Shown here piece by piece: positions 1 through 10,331 of a DNA stretch of 64,000 nucleotides. Positions within the stretch are counted from its first letter, which is position 1, and each line of letters begins with the position of its first letter. The notes beneath the pieces are model-generated. The model was not told the origin of the DNA. It ran no database searches and saw only the letters and a program-made list of their open reading frames with translations. The translations under genes and the position numbers were made by a program. Source of the stretch: Beroe forskalii (Eukaryota > Ctenophora > Nuda > Beroida > Beroidae); NCBI GenBank assembly GCA_011033025.1, contig WFMF01000198.1:62001-126000 (forward strand), in the 5' to 3' direction.

Positions 1-113
1 ACGGATGAAGTCACAATTTTCACACGAGGTTCATTGAGATTTGAGACTAGTGTCAGAGTCACAATTTTTGCATGAAAAACACTAAGAATTCCGTTTTAAT
101 TTAATTTGTTAAA

Positions 114-167
114 GAAGGAAAGAATAAATGTCAATAGCATTGTCTATTGGCATTGATTCTTTCCTTC
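114..167. repeat. Short near-perfect hairpin
   Basis: Two 24-nt arms (114-137 and 144-167) are complementary except for one mismatch and one pair that would be G-U in RNA, around a 6-nt loop. The sequence directly after is a CT microsatellite. It could be a small fold-back relic or a hairpin RNA precursor; the loop is short for an animal pre-miRNA and no transcription signal is visible. Confidence 0.6.
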
Positions 168-170
168 GGA

Positions 171-209
171 GAGCTCTCTCTCCCGCTCTCTCTCTCTCTC
201 TCTCTCTCA
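171..209. repeat. (CT)n microsatellite
   Basis: A pyrimidine tract of mostly CT dinucleotides, interrupted once near 182-184. It ends in CAG and so resembles a polypyrimidine-AG acceptor, but no exon is recognisable downstream. Confidence 0.85.
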
Positions 210-649
210 GTTGCCTTGCCTGGGATACAATATGGTTCTCAAACTTAGTTATGACCTAATGGTTTTGAACAATGCATCATTCATGGTCACGTTATTAACG
301 TAATATGTCCCATTTACCAATGTATGACACCTGATATCCAAATTTTGCTTGTAGTATTATAGCGCCGTAATTGCAAAGAGCTATTTGCACGCTGTGATTT
401 TTATACATATGCTCTCTGCCTTCTTTGCCACAATTTGAATTCGAACATTTGAGTTCAAGCATTAATGCCATAAAATTGTCACGAATCACGATTTGTAAAT
501 GAGGTTCATTGACTGTGGTGGGGGTTGTTAAATCTATAATTGATACGAGGTTGGTTTGTTGCTAGCTTTAGAATAGCATTTAGATTTGTGTACAATCTTT
601 ACAAGAATCCCTTCTGATTTCGTTCATTTAAGTATTTTCATCTACAAAG

Positions 650-1012
650 GTACTAACTGACACCTATGCCCTTGGTTTCTTAAATGCAAGTGAAACTTAA
701 TATCTGTTATGATTTTTCGTAACAGATTTTCTCAGCAACAGTCTATGACGTATCCACGGGCTTGTTTTCTAGGACTATAAAAAATCGATAATGTTTGTGA
801 CGATTTCCGGCTGGAACATCTACCTGACACCAACTGACAACTCTGCCCTTGGTTGGTAAAATGGAAGTGAAATTGATATCTCTATTCTGTATTTTTTCAG
901 AAAGAACAAAACGTATCCGCCTGCTTGTGTTGAACTACGTTCGCGCTGCAAGTTTTGTTGTGGACTGATCGGTAATCTTTGTGACAATTTTGAGCTCCAA
1001 CATCTACCGGGT
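650..1012. repeat. Diverged two-copy tandem duplication (~175 bp unit)
   Basis: Two successive segments (about 655-830 and 825-1012) share ordered blocks: CTGACA-C-CTGCCCTTGGTT, AAATG(C/G)AAGTGAAA, ACGTATCC-C-GCTTG, and ATCG(A/G)TAAT-TTTGTGAC followed by AACATCTACC. The copies are clearly diverged with indels. No coding potential is seen in either unit. Confidence 0.65.
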
Positions 1013-1981
1013 CTAAAATGAACATGACTTTTATGTAACGCGCGATAGAAAATCTGTAGATGTTTATGCGCAATGAGTGCGCGCGCGAGCCCTTTACTCG
1101 ATCAGTGCAGCTAGATCATGCACAACATGACAAAAAAACGTACGTGAATCTGCGCGCAAAATGTCACAATGTGACAAAACTGTGGCAATCTTCAACCAAA
1201 GATGGTCGACGTCGTACGAGTAATAGGTACAGCAAGAGGCTAACCGCTGTTTTGTCACACTGACATATCTTTGCGTGCAAATTCTCGTACACTGCCTGAA
1301 ATTTAAGCAGTGAATAATTCGCCAAAATCGGAACTATTAAAATAGTGAATTGTGGAATAAAAAAAGTTATGGGTATTTAACAATTCGATTCCGATTTTCG
1401 TGAATTTAGCAAGAGTGATTAGGCGGATTATGCAATCAGTCCTGCCAGAGAATGCTCTGTCCAGCCTATAAGCTATTGCGGACTCCAGCTATAACCAATA
1501 ATGACTTCCGTCTCATATATGGAGCATCATTTTGTGAAATCATCCACAGCGGACTTATAATTTTATAATTATCTAACTTTATAAATTCCGACCTCTAAAA
1601 TTATCACTTACCTGAATCCGTGTTATTCTATGCAGCATTCAATTGGGTGGCTCCGTAGTGAATTTGATGAAAAACAGCTTCATCGGACTTTTTAGTACAG
1701 TTTCTATTGTGAAATTTGGAGTCAAATTGTTATTAAAGATTATCACAAGTCTCAGTTCTACACAACTTTCAGTTTTACATTATTTTAAAACGATTTACGA
1801 TTATGCCAATGCTCACTTGACCACAGCTATAAATTAAGGGAGCCAGATGTGTATTAATTAATTTTTTTAGTCTTCGTTTTGACTCCATGTACATTGTACA
1901 AAAATCACATCACAAACATACAAAAAATCCATTCGAGTTCCAAATATGCGCAGTAAACTAAACGTTCTCAGTTCAGTCAAA
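1013..1981. other. Non-coding stretch with a GCGCGC-linked palindrome
   Basis: No convincing gene. A short open frame at 1060-1263 has no recognisable composition. Position 1162-1176 holds a perfect palindrome, TGTCACA-A-TGTGACA, just after TGCGCGCAAA. A similar arrangement, GGCGCGCAAAT then TGTGACAATTGTCACA, is found at 63122-63148. The remainder to 1981 is AT-rich and includes the 3' flank of the minus-strand receptor gene. Confidence 0.5.
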
Positions 1982-3007
1982 TCAATTGCAAGTCCAAGTG
2001 CTGATAGCGGTGGGCGAAGTTCCTGTCACATTCCTGCATTGCACTAACCCAAACTTCTCCTTAATCCACTGCTTCAACTCCGATCCTCGGACAATGAGAA
2101 TAAGCGGGTAGCCCGCAGCGTTGATAAGCGGTAACATCGGTCTCAGTGGGATGAAATACTTGTCCTGTTCCGGAACGAATAGGAAGATAAGGACGGCCGT
2201 GTTACACAGGAAGAAGAGAAGGGAAATGAGGACGATGGTAGTTGCAGCGTGCTCCGACTCTCTGAGCAGAACATCACTCTGCTCAGATTCGTGATGTTGT
2301 CTGATGAACATAACCTGAATAACCATGGACACCAAAATAACGGCACTTGCAGCCGAATAGGGAAGTATGGTCGGCCAGGCATTGACCCAAGTACCTGCCT
2401 TAGCAGACTCAGGGTAAAACACGAGGTTAATCAACGCACTTAAAAAGTCAGGAACATCGAGACTGGCCCAGAAATAATCGCACCCCGCAGCATCGGGACT
2501 CAGCTTTATCACACCAGCCGTCAAGAAGCAATCAGCCACCGTGATGGCGAAGGTAATCAGAGTCCCTATCAGCAGCGATACCCGTACAGCAGTAGTGTTG
2601 ATACGATAGAATGGTTTTGCGATGCTCAGACTTCGCACTACTGTCAGTACTGTGTTGTAGTAGACTGAACAGAAGTACACAAAGTGGGTCGGGTAAACCA
2701 GGTTAATGGTGAGAAAGGGAGGCCCCCACTTCACCCCATCCTGCCAGTTATCATAGCACAGCAGTCCTATGGTGATGTCAGCTATCTCATTACACGCCAA
2801 CACGATATCAGATAGAGCCATCAACATGAACAGGAGAGATGAGAGTTTCTCTCTCCGCCGGAAGTAGAAGGAAACTATGAGGGTGTTCTGGCAGAGAATC
2901 AGGAGGCAGAGGAGGAGTTTCACTGGTCCTGCGTACAGGAAGACTTCGTTGTGTTGTGGATTGGGGTCGCCCATCAATATCCCGAGTGTAAAGTATGCAA
3001 ATTGCAA
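1982..3007 (-). CDS. Divergent class A (rhodopsin-like) G-protein-coupled receptor, intronless
   Basis: A single 341-codon frame encodes a predicted plasma-membrane receptor with seven hydrophobic segments; the ligand is unknown. TM1 carries the conserved Asn (QNTLIV, residue 41), TM2 has LSD (Asp67), and the end of TM3 has VVRSLSIAKPFYR with Arg125 in the place of the DRY arginine, followed by a PFY loop. TM6 lacks a canonical CWxP (it reads FFLCNTAV), and TM7 has GYPLILIVRGSELKQW where NPxxY would be, so the NP pair is lost while the helix-8-like basic tail is kept. The usual cysteine at the start of TM3 is absent; Cys84, near the TM2/loop-1 boundary, may substitute for it. The start at 3007 gives a short N-terminus of about 20 residues, and an upstream exon cannot be excluded. 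Length is normal for the class. The frame is intact, which argues for a functional gene or a young retrocopy. Confidence 0.85.
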   Translation of the reverse strand: MQFAYFTLGILMGDPNPQHNEVFLYAGPVKLLLCLLILCQNTLIVSFYFRRREKLSSLLFMLMALSDIVLACNEIADITIGLLCYDNWQDGVKWGPPFLTINLVYPTHFVYFCSVYYNTVLTVVRSLSIAKPFYRINTTAVRVSLLIGTLITFAITVADCFLTAGVIKLSPDAAGCDYFWASLDVPDFLSALINLVFYPESAKAGTWVNAWPTILPYSAASAVILVSMVIQVMFIRQHHESEQSDVLLRESEHAATTIVLISLLFFLCNTAVLIFLFVPEQDKYFIPLRPMLPLINAAGYPLILIVRGSELKQWIKEKFGLVQCRNVTGTSPTAISTWTCN

Positions 3008-4904
3008 AACAAAGCTTTGAGTAGGTATCGAATATGGTGGAAATGGAATGTGGGAATCAAGTTCCTATAAGTTGACCATTTACCACTTCTTTATGTTTTA
3101 CACGATATATCATTTACGTTTTTACAGTTAGTAGCAACCTGGTGCAATTGTTTTATCGGATCAGGTTTCAAGAAATTAATTTTGGACACGTGGTTCTTAT
3201 CTGAGATAAGATTAAGAACCGTATGCCCAAAACTGACTTCATCGCATCTGCCATTGTACAACAATTTTGATACCACATGTCTATACCCTAAATCTGTTCT
3301 AAAATATGTGTGTTTGCGTTGTAGAAGAGTTCATTAGTATAACATCTACCTCATCGGATTTTATTGTTGAGTTTCCAGCTATTTCCTCGATAATTAAATC
3401 ATAATTTGGGAGAGCAAAGGGTCCATGATAACTCTATCCAGTGTCCAAATTTGCTTTGAATTAAGTTGTCGCACTCTAGAAACCTAAAACCTATCCCTCG
3501 ACAGCAACCAGATGTTTTCTCCACGGTTTGCCACAGTTTTTAGAACGCTTAGGGGCATGGCTAGGTCAAGGTTCCCATAAATGTATAAACTATAATGTCG
3601 ACGGTGTATCGGTTTACCCACAGGTCCATTTAACATTGGCCAATCAGCGTGCGAGTTGGCTGCAAACTTGTTCGCTGATTGGTCAATGTCCAGACGATTT
3701 CGCGATCCTTAAGGGTAAGCTAATAGTAATATGCCCACAATGTATAAGCAGTGTTATAAACACCAGCTCTTTAAAGGACGTCCTTAGCTCGCCTGAACGA
3801 GCGAATAGAGACGAGCGAACATGCTTCACTGCAATTGTGAGGAAACGAACAAATCTTTTTTACGCGGAGTCTACCAAAACTAAAGAGTAGGTATTTAGTT
3901 TTGGTAAATACCCACACGGACGTAACAAAAGGTACAGTTTGAGTGATGATTTGGTTGTGAACCCACGGTGGGGCTGCCATTAATTTGCTCCCTAAGTTGA
4001 CAATTGGGTGTTTTAGCTGCTCCTCAAATCTATGCCTGTGTGGAGGTTGTATAACGAGTGGCAGCCAATAATCGTCATTATAACGGGTATGTAATGACGA
4101 ATGCCCCATTTAAGTGCCTGCGGTAATCATCGAATTGTTGGAATTGTTATAGAATAGATGGAGTTTACTTACATCGTAATTTTGTGAGGCTATTAAAATT
4201 TCCTCCGTAAACCTTTAGCAACTTAATACAGCTTATCAGATTTCACTTTATTTGATTTCAGTGGTTTGATTTCCCCACTCTAATCCAATTGATGGATTAT
4301 AAACTAAAACAGCTCTTGAGCAGCGAAAAGCGAAGTCTTAATAACAAAATAGTGAATTAATTTCTTCAGTCATCAGCACTTTTATAACTTCCGTACCTAG
4401 TTCATAATCTCAAATTTGATTGTCTGTATTAAGTAGCGTTGTAAAGTTTAAAACTCGTTTATAAGCGCGCTTAGTTGTCTTTCCATAGAATTGCCACACA
4501 TTGTCTGAGCTTCAACATATTGTTCAATTGATGTATAATAAGTATATTTTCTTATGCTATGTCAAATTCCAGTTCCTTAATGTCAGGCATTTAAAAATAG
4601 ATATGAATTTGAGTAAATTTCATCATTTAACTGTCACAGGCTTGTTAACTCTAGACAGAATGCACAATAAGCGTGGCAGTAATGTTCTAGTTGCGTCATC
4701 CGCTAGGGTTTGTGAGTTTCATTTTGTTAGTTCCTCCTTGAACCAGCTGGTAATCTTAGGTAATCATTGATGTGATCCTGTCAATGGAAAATGAACATGC
4801 CAATGGAACACATCAACTAACTAACTTGGTAACTTGGTGAAGTTTATCCGTCAGTCAGAAGGGCCATCAGATGTCCGACCACCTCGAGGTCGATGGCGTG
4901 TAGT
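3008..4904. other. Intergenic region without a recognised gene
   Basis: Short open frames at 3091-3276, 3528-3890, 3771-4109 and 4501-4770 have no family signature; the 3528-3890 frame runs through a dispersed palindrome. The last ~100 bases, next to the LINE, may be its 3' UTR, but no poly-A or tail microsatellite marks its end. Confidence 0.5.
3634..3688. repeat. CCAAT-box inverted repeat, copy 1
   Basis: The left arm CATTGGCCAATCAGCG (from 3634) is matched by the right arm CGCTGATTGGTCAATG (to 3688), with a ~23-nt spacer reading GAGTTGGCTGCAAACTTG. Related copies with the same layout lie at 46369-46428 and 46926-46980. Each arm contains ATTGG/CCAAT, the core of NF-Y sites. It is most likely a very short fold-back repeat. 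Confidence 0.7.
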
Positions 4905-6368
4905 CTACCAATGAGTTCGACCAGCTGCAGCTGTAACCAGAGACCGGAGGTGGTCTGGTATCAAAGCAACGAATTTCGACAGTGCGATTTTGAACGATTC
5001 AAACGATTTTGTAGCTTTAACATCAGCCGGCACCTTGTTCCACAGTTTCGGTCCTTGAACTGAGAAGAACCTGTCATACAGCGTCTGATTTCCTGACGAG
5101 CTTGACTTTGACAGTGGAGGAATGATAGCTACAGAACCATGTCTTGGAGTCATTTTGAATGTGATGCCGCAACAGTTTGGGACAACGTTGTGGAGGATCT
5201 TCCACATCATCAAGATGACATAGCGTTCCCGTCTGCGCTGTAGTGACATGAGTTTTAGTTCAGCAAGCCTTTCCCAATAGTTGAGATGCCGTAGACCACC
5301 AATTCGACTAGTGAATGTTCTTTGTACCCCCTCTAAGAGCTGGATTTCAGTAACTTTGGTTGGGTTCCACAGTGGGCAACAGTACTCCAGAGTGCTCCTA
5401 ACTAGCGACTTGTAGAGAGTCAACATGACAGTTCTGTCTCGAGTTTTAAAAACACTGAAAACCCAAGACAAAGAGCTTCTGGCTTTTGACACTATATTCC
5501 CAATGTGCCTAGACCAGCTGAGATCACTTGATACACGAACTCCGAGATCTCTGACGTGCTCAACTGGACTGAGTAGTACCTCATCGGAAACTTTGTAGCA
5601 CAAAGTTTCAGCAACAAAAGGGAGTTCGAAGTTTGAGCTTTTACTGGAGTGTAGGTGATTCAATAGCTCGAACTTTTTGTTCATGGAGCTCCATGTTGTT
5701 TCCCTGTGACCATTGGAGAATTCTGTACAGATCATCTTGAAGCAGCAAGCAGTCTTCAAGGCAGCCAATCTGTTTAGAAACTCTAGTATCGTCGGCAAAG
5801 AAGCTGACTTTAGATGAAGCCACCACTTGTTCTAAGTCATGAACAATATGAACAGGAGTGGCCCTAGCACGCTTCCTTGAGGAACACTGCTCAAAACCTT
5901 AGCGAGGTCTGAGGAATGACCATTCAGAACCACCACTTGATCTGATCAGTGAGGAACGACTGGATCCATTCTATAAGCTTGTTGTGAAACCCATCTCTTT
6001 AAGCTTAGAGATAAGAAGTTCCAAGTCAACCTTATCAAACGCTTTTGCATAGTCCAGGTAGATGGAATCTGTCTTTACCATTTGTTATTCTTCGAATATA
6101 CCATCGAAATGGTCAAGCATTTGAAAGAGACAGCTTTTGTTTGATCTAAACCGTGTTGCTTCAGTTAACAGGTTGTTAGATTCAAGATGTACCATGTGTT
6201 TTTGATCCACTCTCTACACACTTTCACCACATGTGACGTCAGAGTTACAGGCCTGTAGTTGGCAGCTTCACATCTACTACCTTTCTTAAAGAGTGTAGTC
6301 CAGCCCTTTCTTGTAGTAGGGTACTCATACCAGTGGACATGGATTCTGACCATAGAAGGTGATAGGGA
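4905..6368 (-). pseudogene. Degraded non-LTR retrotransposon (CR1/L2/jockey-like LINE) reverse transcriptase
   Basis: Read on the minus strand, RT motifs appear in order in different frames: GWTTLFKKGSRCEAANYRPV (about 6315-6250), DSIYLDYAKAFDKVD (about 6085-6030), a stretch reading NKLIEWIQSFLTD (about 5975-5935), and the catalytic FADDTRVSK (about 5795-5765). The longest frame, 4905-5798 (297 codons), holds the post-RT region: DLGVRVSSDLSWSRHI, TLYKSLVRSTLEYCCPLWNP and ERLAELKLMSLQRRRERY. A frameshift near 5680 separates the FADD frame from the C-terminal frame, and there is a stop near 6080, so the copy is dead. The 5' part is lost in the sequence gap at 6369. The same family starts again on the plus strand near 63775. 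The clade is inferred from motif style only. Confidence 0.88.
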
Positions 6369-6468
6369 NNNNNNNNNNNNNNNNNNNNNNNNNNNNNNNN
6401 NNNNNNNNNNNNNNNNNNNNNNNNNNNNNNNNNNNNNNNNNNNNNNNNNNNNNNNNNNNNNNNNNNNN
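6369..6468. other. Assembly gap (100 N)
   Basis: Exactly 100 N, the conventional length for a gap of unknown size. It interrupts the LINE, so the sequences on each side may not be adjacent in the genome. Confidence 0.97.
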
Positions 6469-7014
<546 letters not shown>

Positions 7015-7123
7015 TTCATAATCTATAGGTAATTGCTTAATTGATATTGTTTGTAAAATTTAAGTCACTCTATAGTTCAAAAAGAACGTTGCTCCGTCGT
7101 GAGCGGCCATACTGATACTGATA

Positions 7124-8376
7124 CCCAGCCGGCATTTTCAAACCAAACCAAAAATAAACCAATAATAAACGTTTATATTTGGTTTAAATTTGGTTTCCGT
7201 CAAACGTTATGGATAAACGTTTTTGATACGTTTTTGATACGTTTAATAAACGTTTCTGTAGAAACGTTTATTGAAATCCCAAAAATAAACGTTTCTGATA
7301 CGTTTAATTTTGGTTCATCCAAAACGTTTATATGAAACCACTATAAACGTTTAAAAACGTTTTTTTTGGTTTACATAATAACAATTTTTTGATTGGAATT
7401 GGCGTTTCATGGAAACCTCAAATAACGCTTAAAATACGTTTATTTTTGGTTTGCAGAACGTTTTCGCCAACCAAAATAAACTTTTTCGAAACGTTTATTG
7501 TTGGTATACACGAAACGTTTCGCACAGAACCAAAACTGAACGTTCTAAAAACTTTAATTGTTGGTCCACAAAAACGTTTTCCTAAAACCGAAAATAAACG
7601 TTACAGAAACGTTTATTTTAGGTTCTGTGGAAACTTTTCTTGAAGACCAACAATAAACGTTTCGAAGAAGTTTATTTTTGGTTGGCGAGAAACGTTTACT
7701 ACAAACCAAACATGAACGTACTTTAAACGTTTATTTGAGGTTTCCATGAACGTAATTCCAATCCGAAAATTGTTATCATGTAAACCAAAAATAAACGTTT
7801 TTTAAACGTTTATTTTTGGTTTGATATAAACGTTTTTTTTTCAAACCAAAAATAAACCTTTTGAAAACGAAGTTAACGAGGTTTCATTGAAACACAAGGA
7901 AACATTTTATTCTTATAAGTATAATCCCTGGTCCTGCGAGCCTCAGCAATATTTGCCTTGCAAGGCGAACACAGTGGATAACATCCCTGTTATCCACCAT
8001 GTGTATACTGCATACACATGGTCGACGGAGGACTCGCAGAGTCTGTCGAAAATTAAAAAATAATTAAGTGATTAAATTATTAATTAGTTGGTTTATTTAT
8101 CGTTTCGGGGAAACCAATCAGAAACGTTTTTTTGAAAACGATTTATAAACCAAAAATAAACCAAACTGCAAGACCAAATTTTCTGTTTAATTACCGTTTC
8201 TGTATGACGTTTAAGAAACGTTCCCCAAGAAACGTTTATTAAACGTAACATTCAAACCGGTTTTTTTTGTTTTATCCGTTACGTAAAAGAACGTTTATTA
8301 AACGTTACTTCGTTTCGTTATGGTTTGCTAAAAAACGTTTATTAAACGTATTTAAAACGTTTCTGTGCCGGCTGGG
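7124..8376. mobile_element. TA-flanked non-autonomous DNA element made of AACGTTT motifs
   Basis: The ends CCCAGCCGGCA (7124-7134) and TGCCGGCTGGG (8366-8376) are perfect 11-bp terminal inverted repeats, flanked by TA on both sides (7122-7123 and 8377-8378), as expected for a TA target duplication. The interior is a dense mosaic of AAACGTTT, AATAAACG and TTTTGGTTT in both orientations, so the element can fold on itself at many scales. A different segment sits at about 7885-8085 and contains a branched palindrome. No transposase frame is present, so mobility would depend on an enzyme supplied in trans. Confidence 0.8.
7934..8039. repeat. Cloverleaf-like nested palindrome inside the element
   Basis: An outer stem joins CTGCGAGCCTC (7934-7944) to GAGGACTCGCAG (8028-8039) with one bulged A. 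Inside are three further palindromes: GCCTTGCAAGGC (7955-7966), TGGATAACA/TGTTATCCA with a 4-nt loop (7975-7996), and CCATGTGTAT/ATACACATGG with a 5-nt loop (7997-8021). All inner stems are perfect. It is not tRNA-like in box sequences. Its role is unknown. Confidence 0.8.
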
Positions 8377-9522
8377 TATAGGTCAATCGCAAAATAGGCG
8401 CTTTTAAATAATTTTGTCGTACCTAGCAGTAGCATAACAATTAAAAAAACTGGTGAAATGGGCTGGAATTGGAAACAAATTATTTGCACATTCGGGATCA
8501 TGGCCTACAATATACCATAAGATGAGGGCCTGGATGCCCCCGTTTTATCAAAACTCGGTGTACCGTTTTGCATATCTTTTCGCAAATTTCGGCTTTCATG
8601 TCAATTATCTCAATGATAACCGGAACTCGAACATTTTTGACCGCATCATTAAGAACAGAAACAAATTTGATATTTTAATATGAACATTTTTTGCTATCTC
8701 GAACTTTTCATGCATAAAAACTGCGTTGAAAAATGCATATTTTTTAGAACTTGAACTTTGAAATTCTTGGATTTGTTACGTCATAATTATTACGTCATCC
8801 TTATGACATAAAATACCTTGGCTAAAGCCCACCAAGATTTTTGAAATTACCCAAAAAAAATAATTCCCTATCAAAATTTCCAACTTAGCATAACTCGGCC
8901 ATTTTTTGAGATATCGAATTTTTTTAATGGTAACTCAGGTGACCATTATCTATCGATTGCACACCCCAGATCCCGTCCAAGCCGCTTTTGGAAAATGCCA
9001 GTGGGTCTGGGGGTACCAAACCCGGCCAAAAAGTTGGTCCACGGGGTGTACCTTTCGGGTCAACCATTATCTCAGAAACGTGTTTTCCAAAAAAATTTGG
9101 CTTGAACCCTCCCCCCCCCCTCCCCCAATGACTCATCAGTTTGGCAAGGGTGATTATAACTATAAGTTTGATTATGAGGCACAAAATGCACCACACACAG
9201 TTTCTTTTTGATTTTCAATGACGTGAAAACTTGCTCAAGACTTGTCAAAGTATCATTGTATACGACTTATCATTTTCAGGATTCTTACCCATTTCTGTAG
9301 CCCAAAATTCATTCTCAGATACTTAACTTACAAAAGGTAAAATCCCCTCGCCCCTGGACCCCGCTGGGGGCTGCGCCCCACACCCCTGTATCCGGGAGGG
9401 GGGCTCCGCCCCTGGACCCTGTTCTCTAGGCTCGCTTCGCTCACACAGCCCTCCCCCCAACTCAAATTCAAAATCTAGAATTACGGCCCTGGGTACACTT
9501 TTGCCCAGAAATGTGTCCTCTA
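8377..9522. other. Non-coding stretch with a GC-rich palindromic patch
   Basis: No gene is supported. Opposed open frames at 8906-9211 and 8924-9196 carry a C/G homopolymer (9109-9126) and no family signature. At about 9345-9425, GC-rich inverted motifs such as CCCGCTGGGGGCTGCGCCCC and GGGGGCTCCGCCCC form short stems and look like a small GC-rich repeat. Confidence 0.5.
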
Positions 9523-9943
9523 CCTTATTGGCCTTTATTTAGCCGGCCTTTTTTTATACGGCCTTTTTTTAACCGGCCCTATGGACAAAAATTGGATCAA
9601 TTTTGAACCGTCTTAACCGGCCCCTTGGACAAAAATTTTTCTGGTGGTTGCCACATCAAGGATTTTATGCTCTGAAGTGACCACTTAAAGCCCTTTATAT
9701 TCAATAAATTGCATCAAAAGACACAAATCCCGGTCTAATATTATGTTTTAGGTCATTAACGTGTTATGTAATGACGCTCAAGTGAATTTAAGCCAAGTCA
9801 TAAAAGTTTCATTTGACTTAAATTAATTGGCTTTTAATTTGACCGGCCCCACTTTAACCGGCCTTTTTTTTAACCGGCCCTTTGGACAAAAATTTGAAAT
9901 TTGTTTTTGTCCTTAAGGGCCGGTTAAATAAAGGCCAATAAGG
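9523..9943. mobile_element. MITE with ~26-bp TIRs and TA target duplication
   Basis: The left end CCTTATTGGCCTTTATTTAG and the right end (reverse complement CCTTATTGGCCTTTATTTAA) match with one difference and continue into CCGGCC. TA flanks both ends (9521-9522 and 9944-9945). The 421-bp body has repeated subterminal motifs of the form TTTAACCGGCC followed by GGACAAAAATT in both orientations. There is no ORF. The TA duplication suggests, but does not prove, Tc1/mariner-type mobilisation. Confidence 0.88.
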
Positions 9944-10219
9944 TATATGCATAATTTAATTATCTATCGATGTATATAATGGTAACCCTTTTTAACAATA
10001 ACATCCCGGATTTTACAAAACTTCAAAGTGGCACAGCTCGGCCGTTTTTATCGAATTGATCTGAAATTTTGACAGTATAGGTCCTTTGACTCATACACTT
10101 CAAATGTAGAAATTTTGATGCAATTCTGGCAATAGAAAGTCTGCTCAAATTCGTCGTGAAAAGTAGCCACTTATGAAAACATATAGCTGGGCCCTCGGAC
10201 TCGATGAAATCGGTTAAGT
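9944..10219. other. Short unique stretch between two repeats
   Basis: AT-rich non-coding sequence with no recognisable signal. Confidence 0.5.
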
Positions 10220-10331
10220 GTTATAACGGGCTCACCCTCAGACCCTTCAGGTCCTCGGGCTTGAGCACTATTAGGGTCACCGTCCAATGATCCCCGGGGA
10301 ATTGAAGGGTCCGAGAGTGAGCTCGTTATAC
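10220..10331. repeat. Imperfect inverted repeat, ~30-bp arms
   Basis: The arms at 10220-10249 and about 10303-10331 share the pattern TATAACG(G/A)GCTCAC, CTC, GACCCTTCA with about three mismatches. The loop is itself GC-rich and contains TCCCCGGGGA. It could be the end pair of a short fold-back element; no target duplication was identified. Confidence 0.65.

Noticed and set aside
1060-1263. 67-codon frame in a slightly GC-rich stretch
   Set aside because: No family signature and no conserved context; GC-rich words and a palindrome explain the lack of stops.
3528-3890. 120-codon plus-strand open frame
   Set aside because: It runs through the CCAAT inverted repeat, overlaps an opposite frame and shows no protein family features.
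8906-9211. Overlapping open frames on opposite strands with Pro/Gly runs
   Set aside because: They cross a C homopolymer, have no recognisable domain, and neither strand is favoured.
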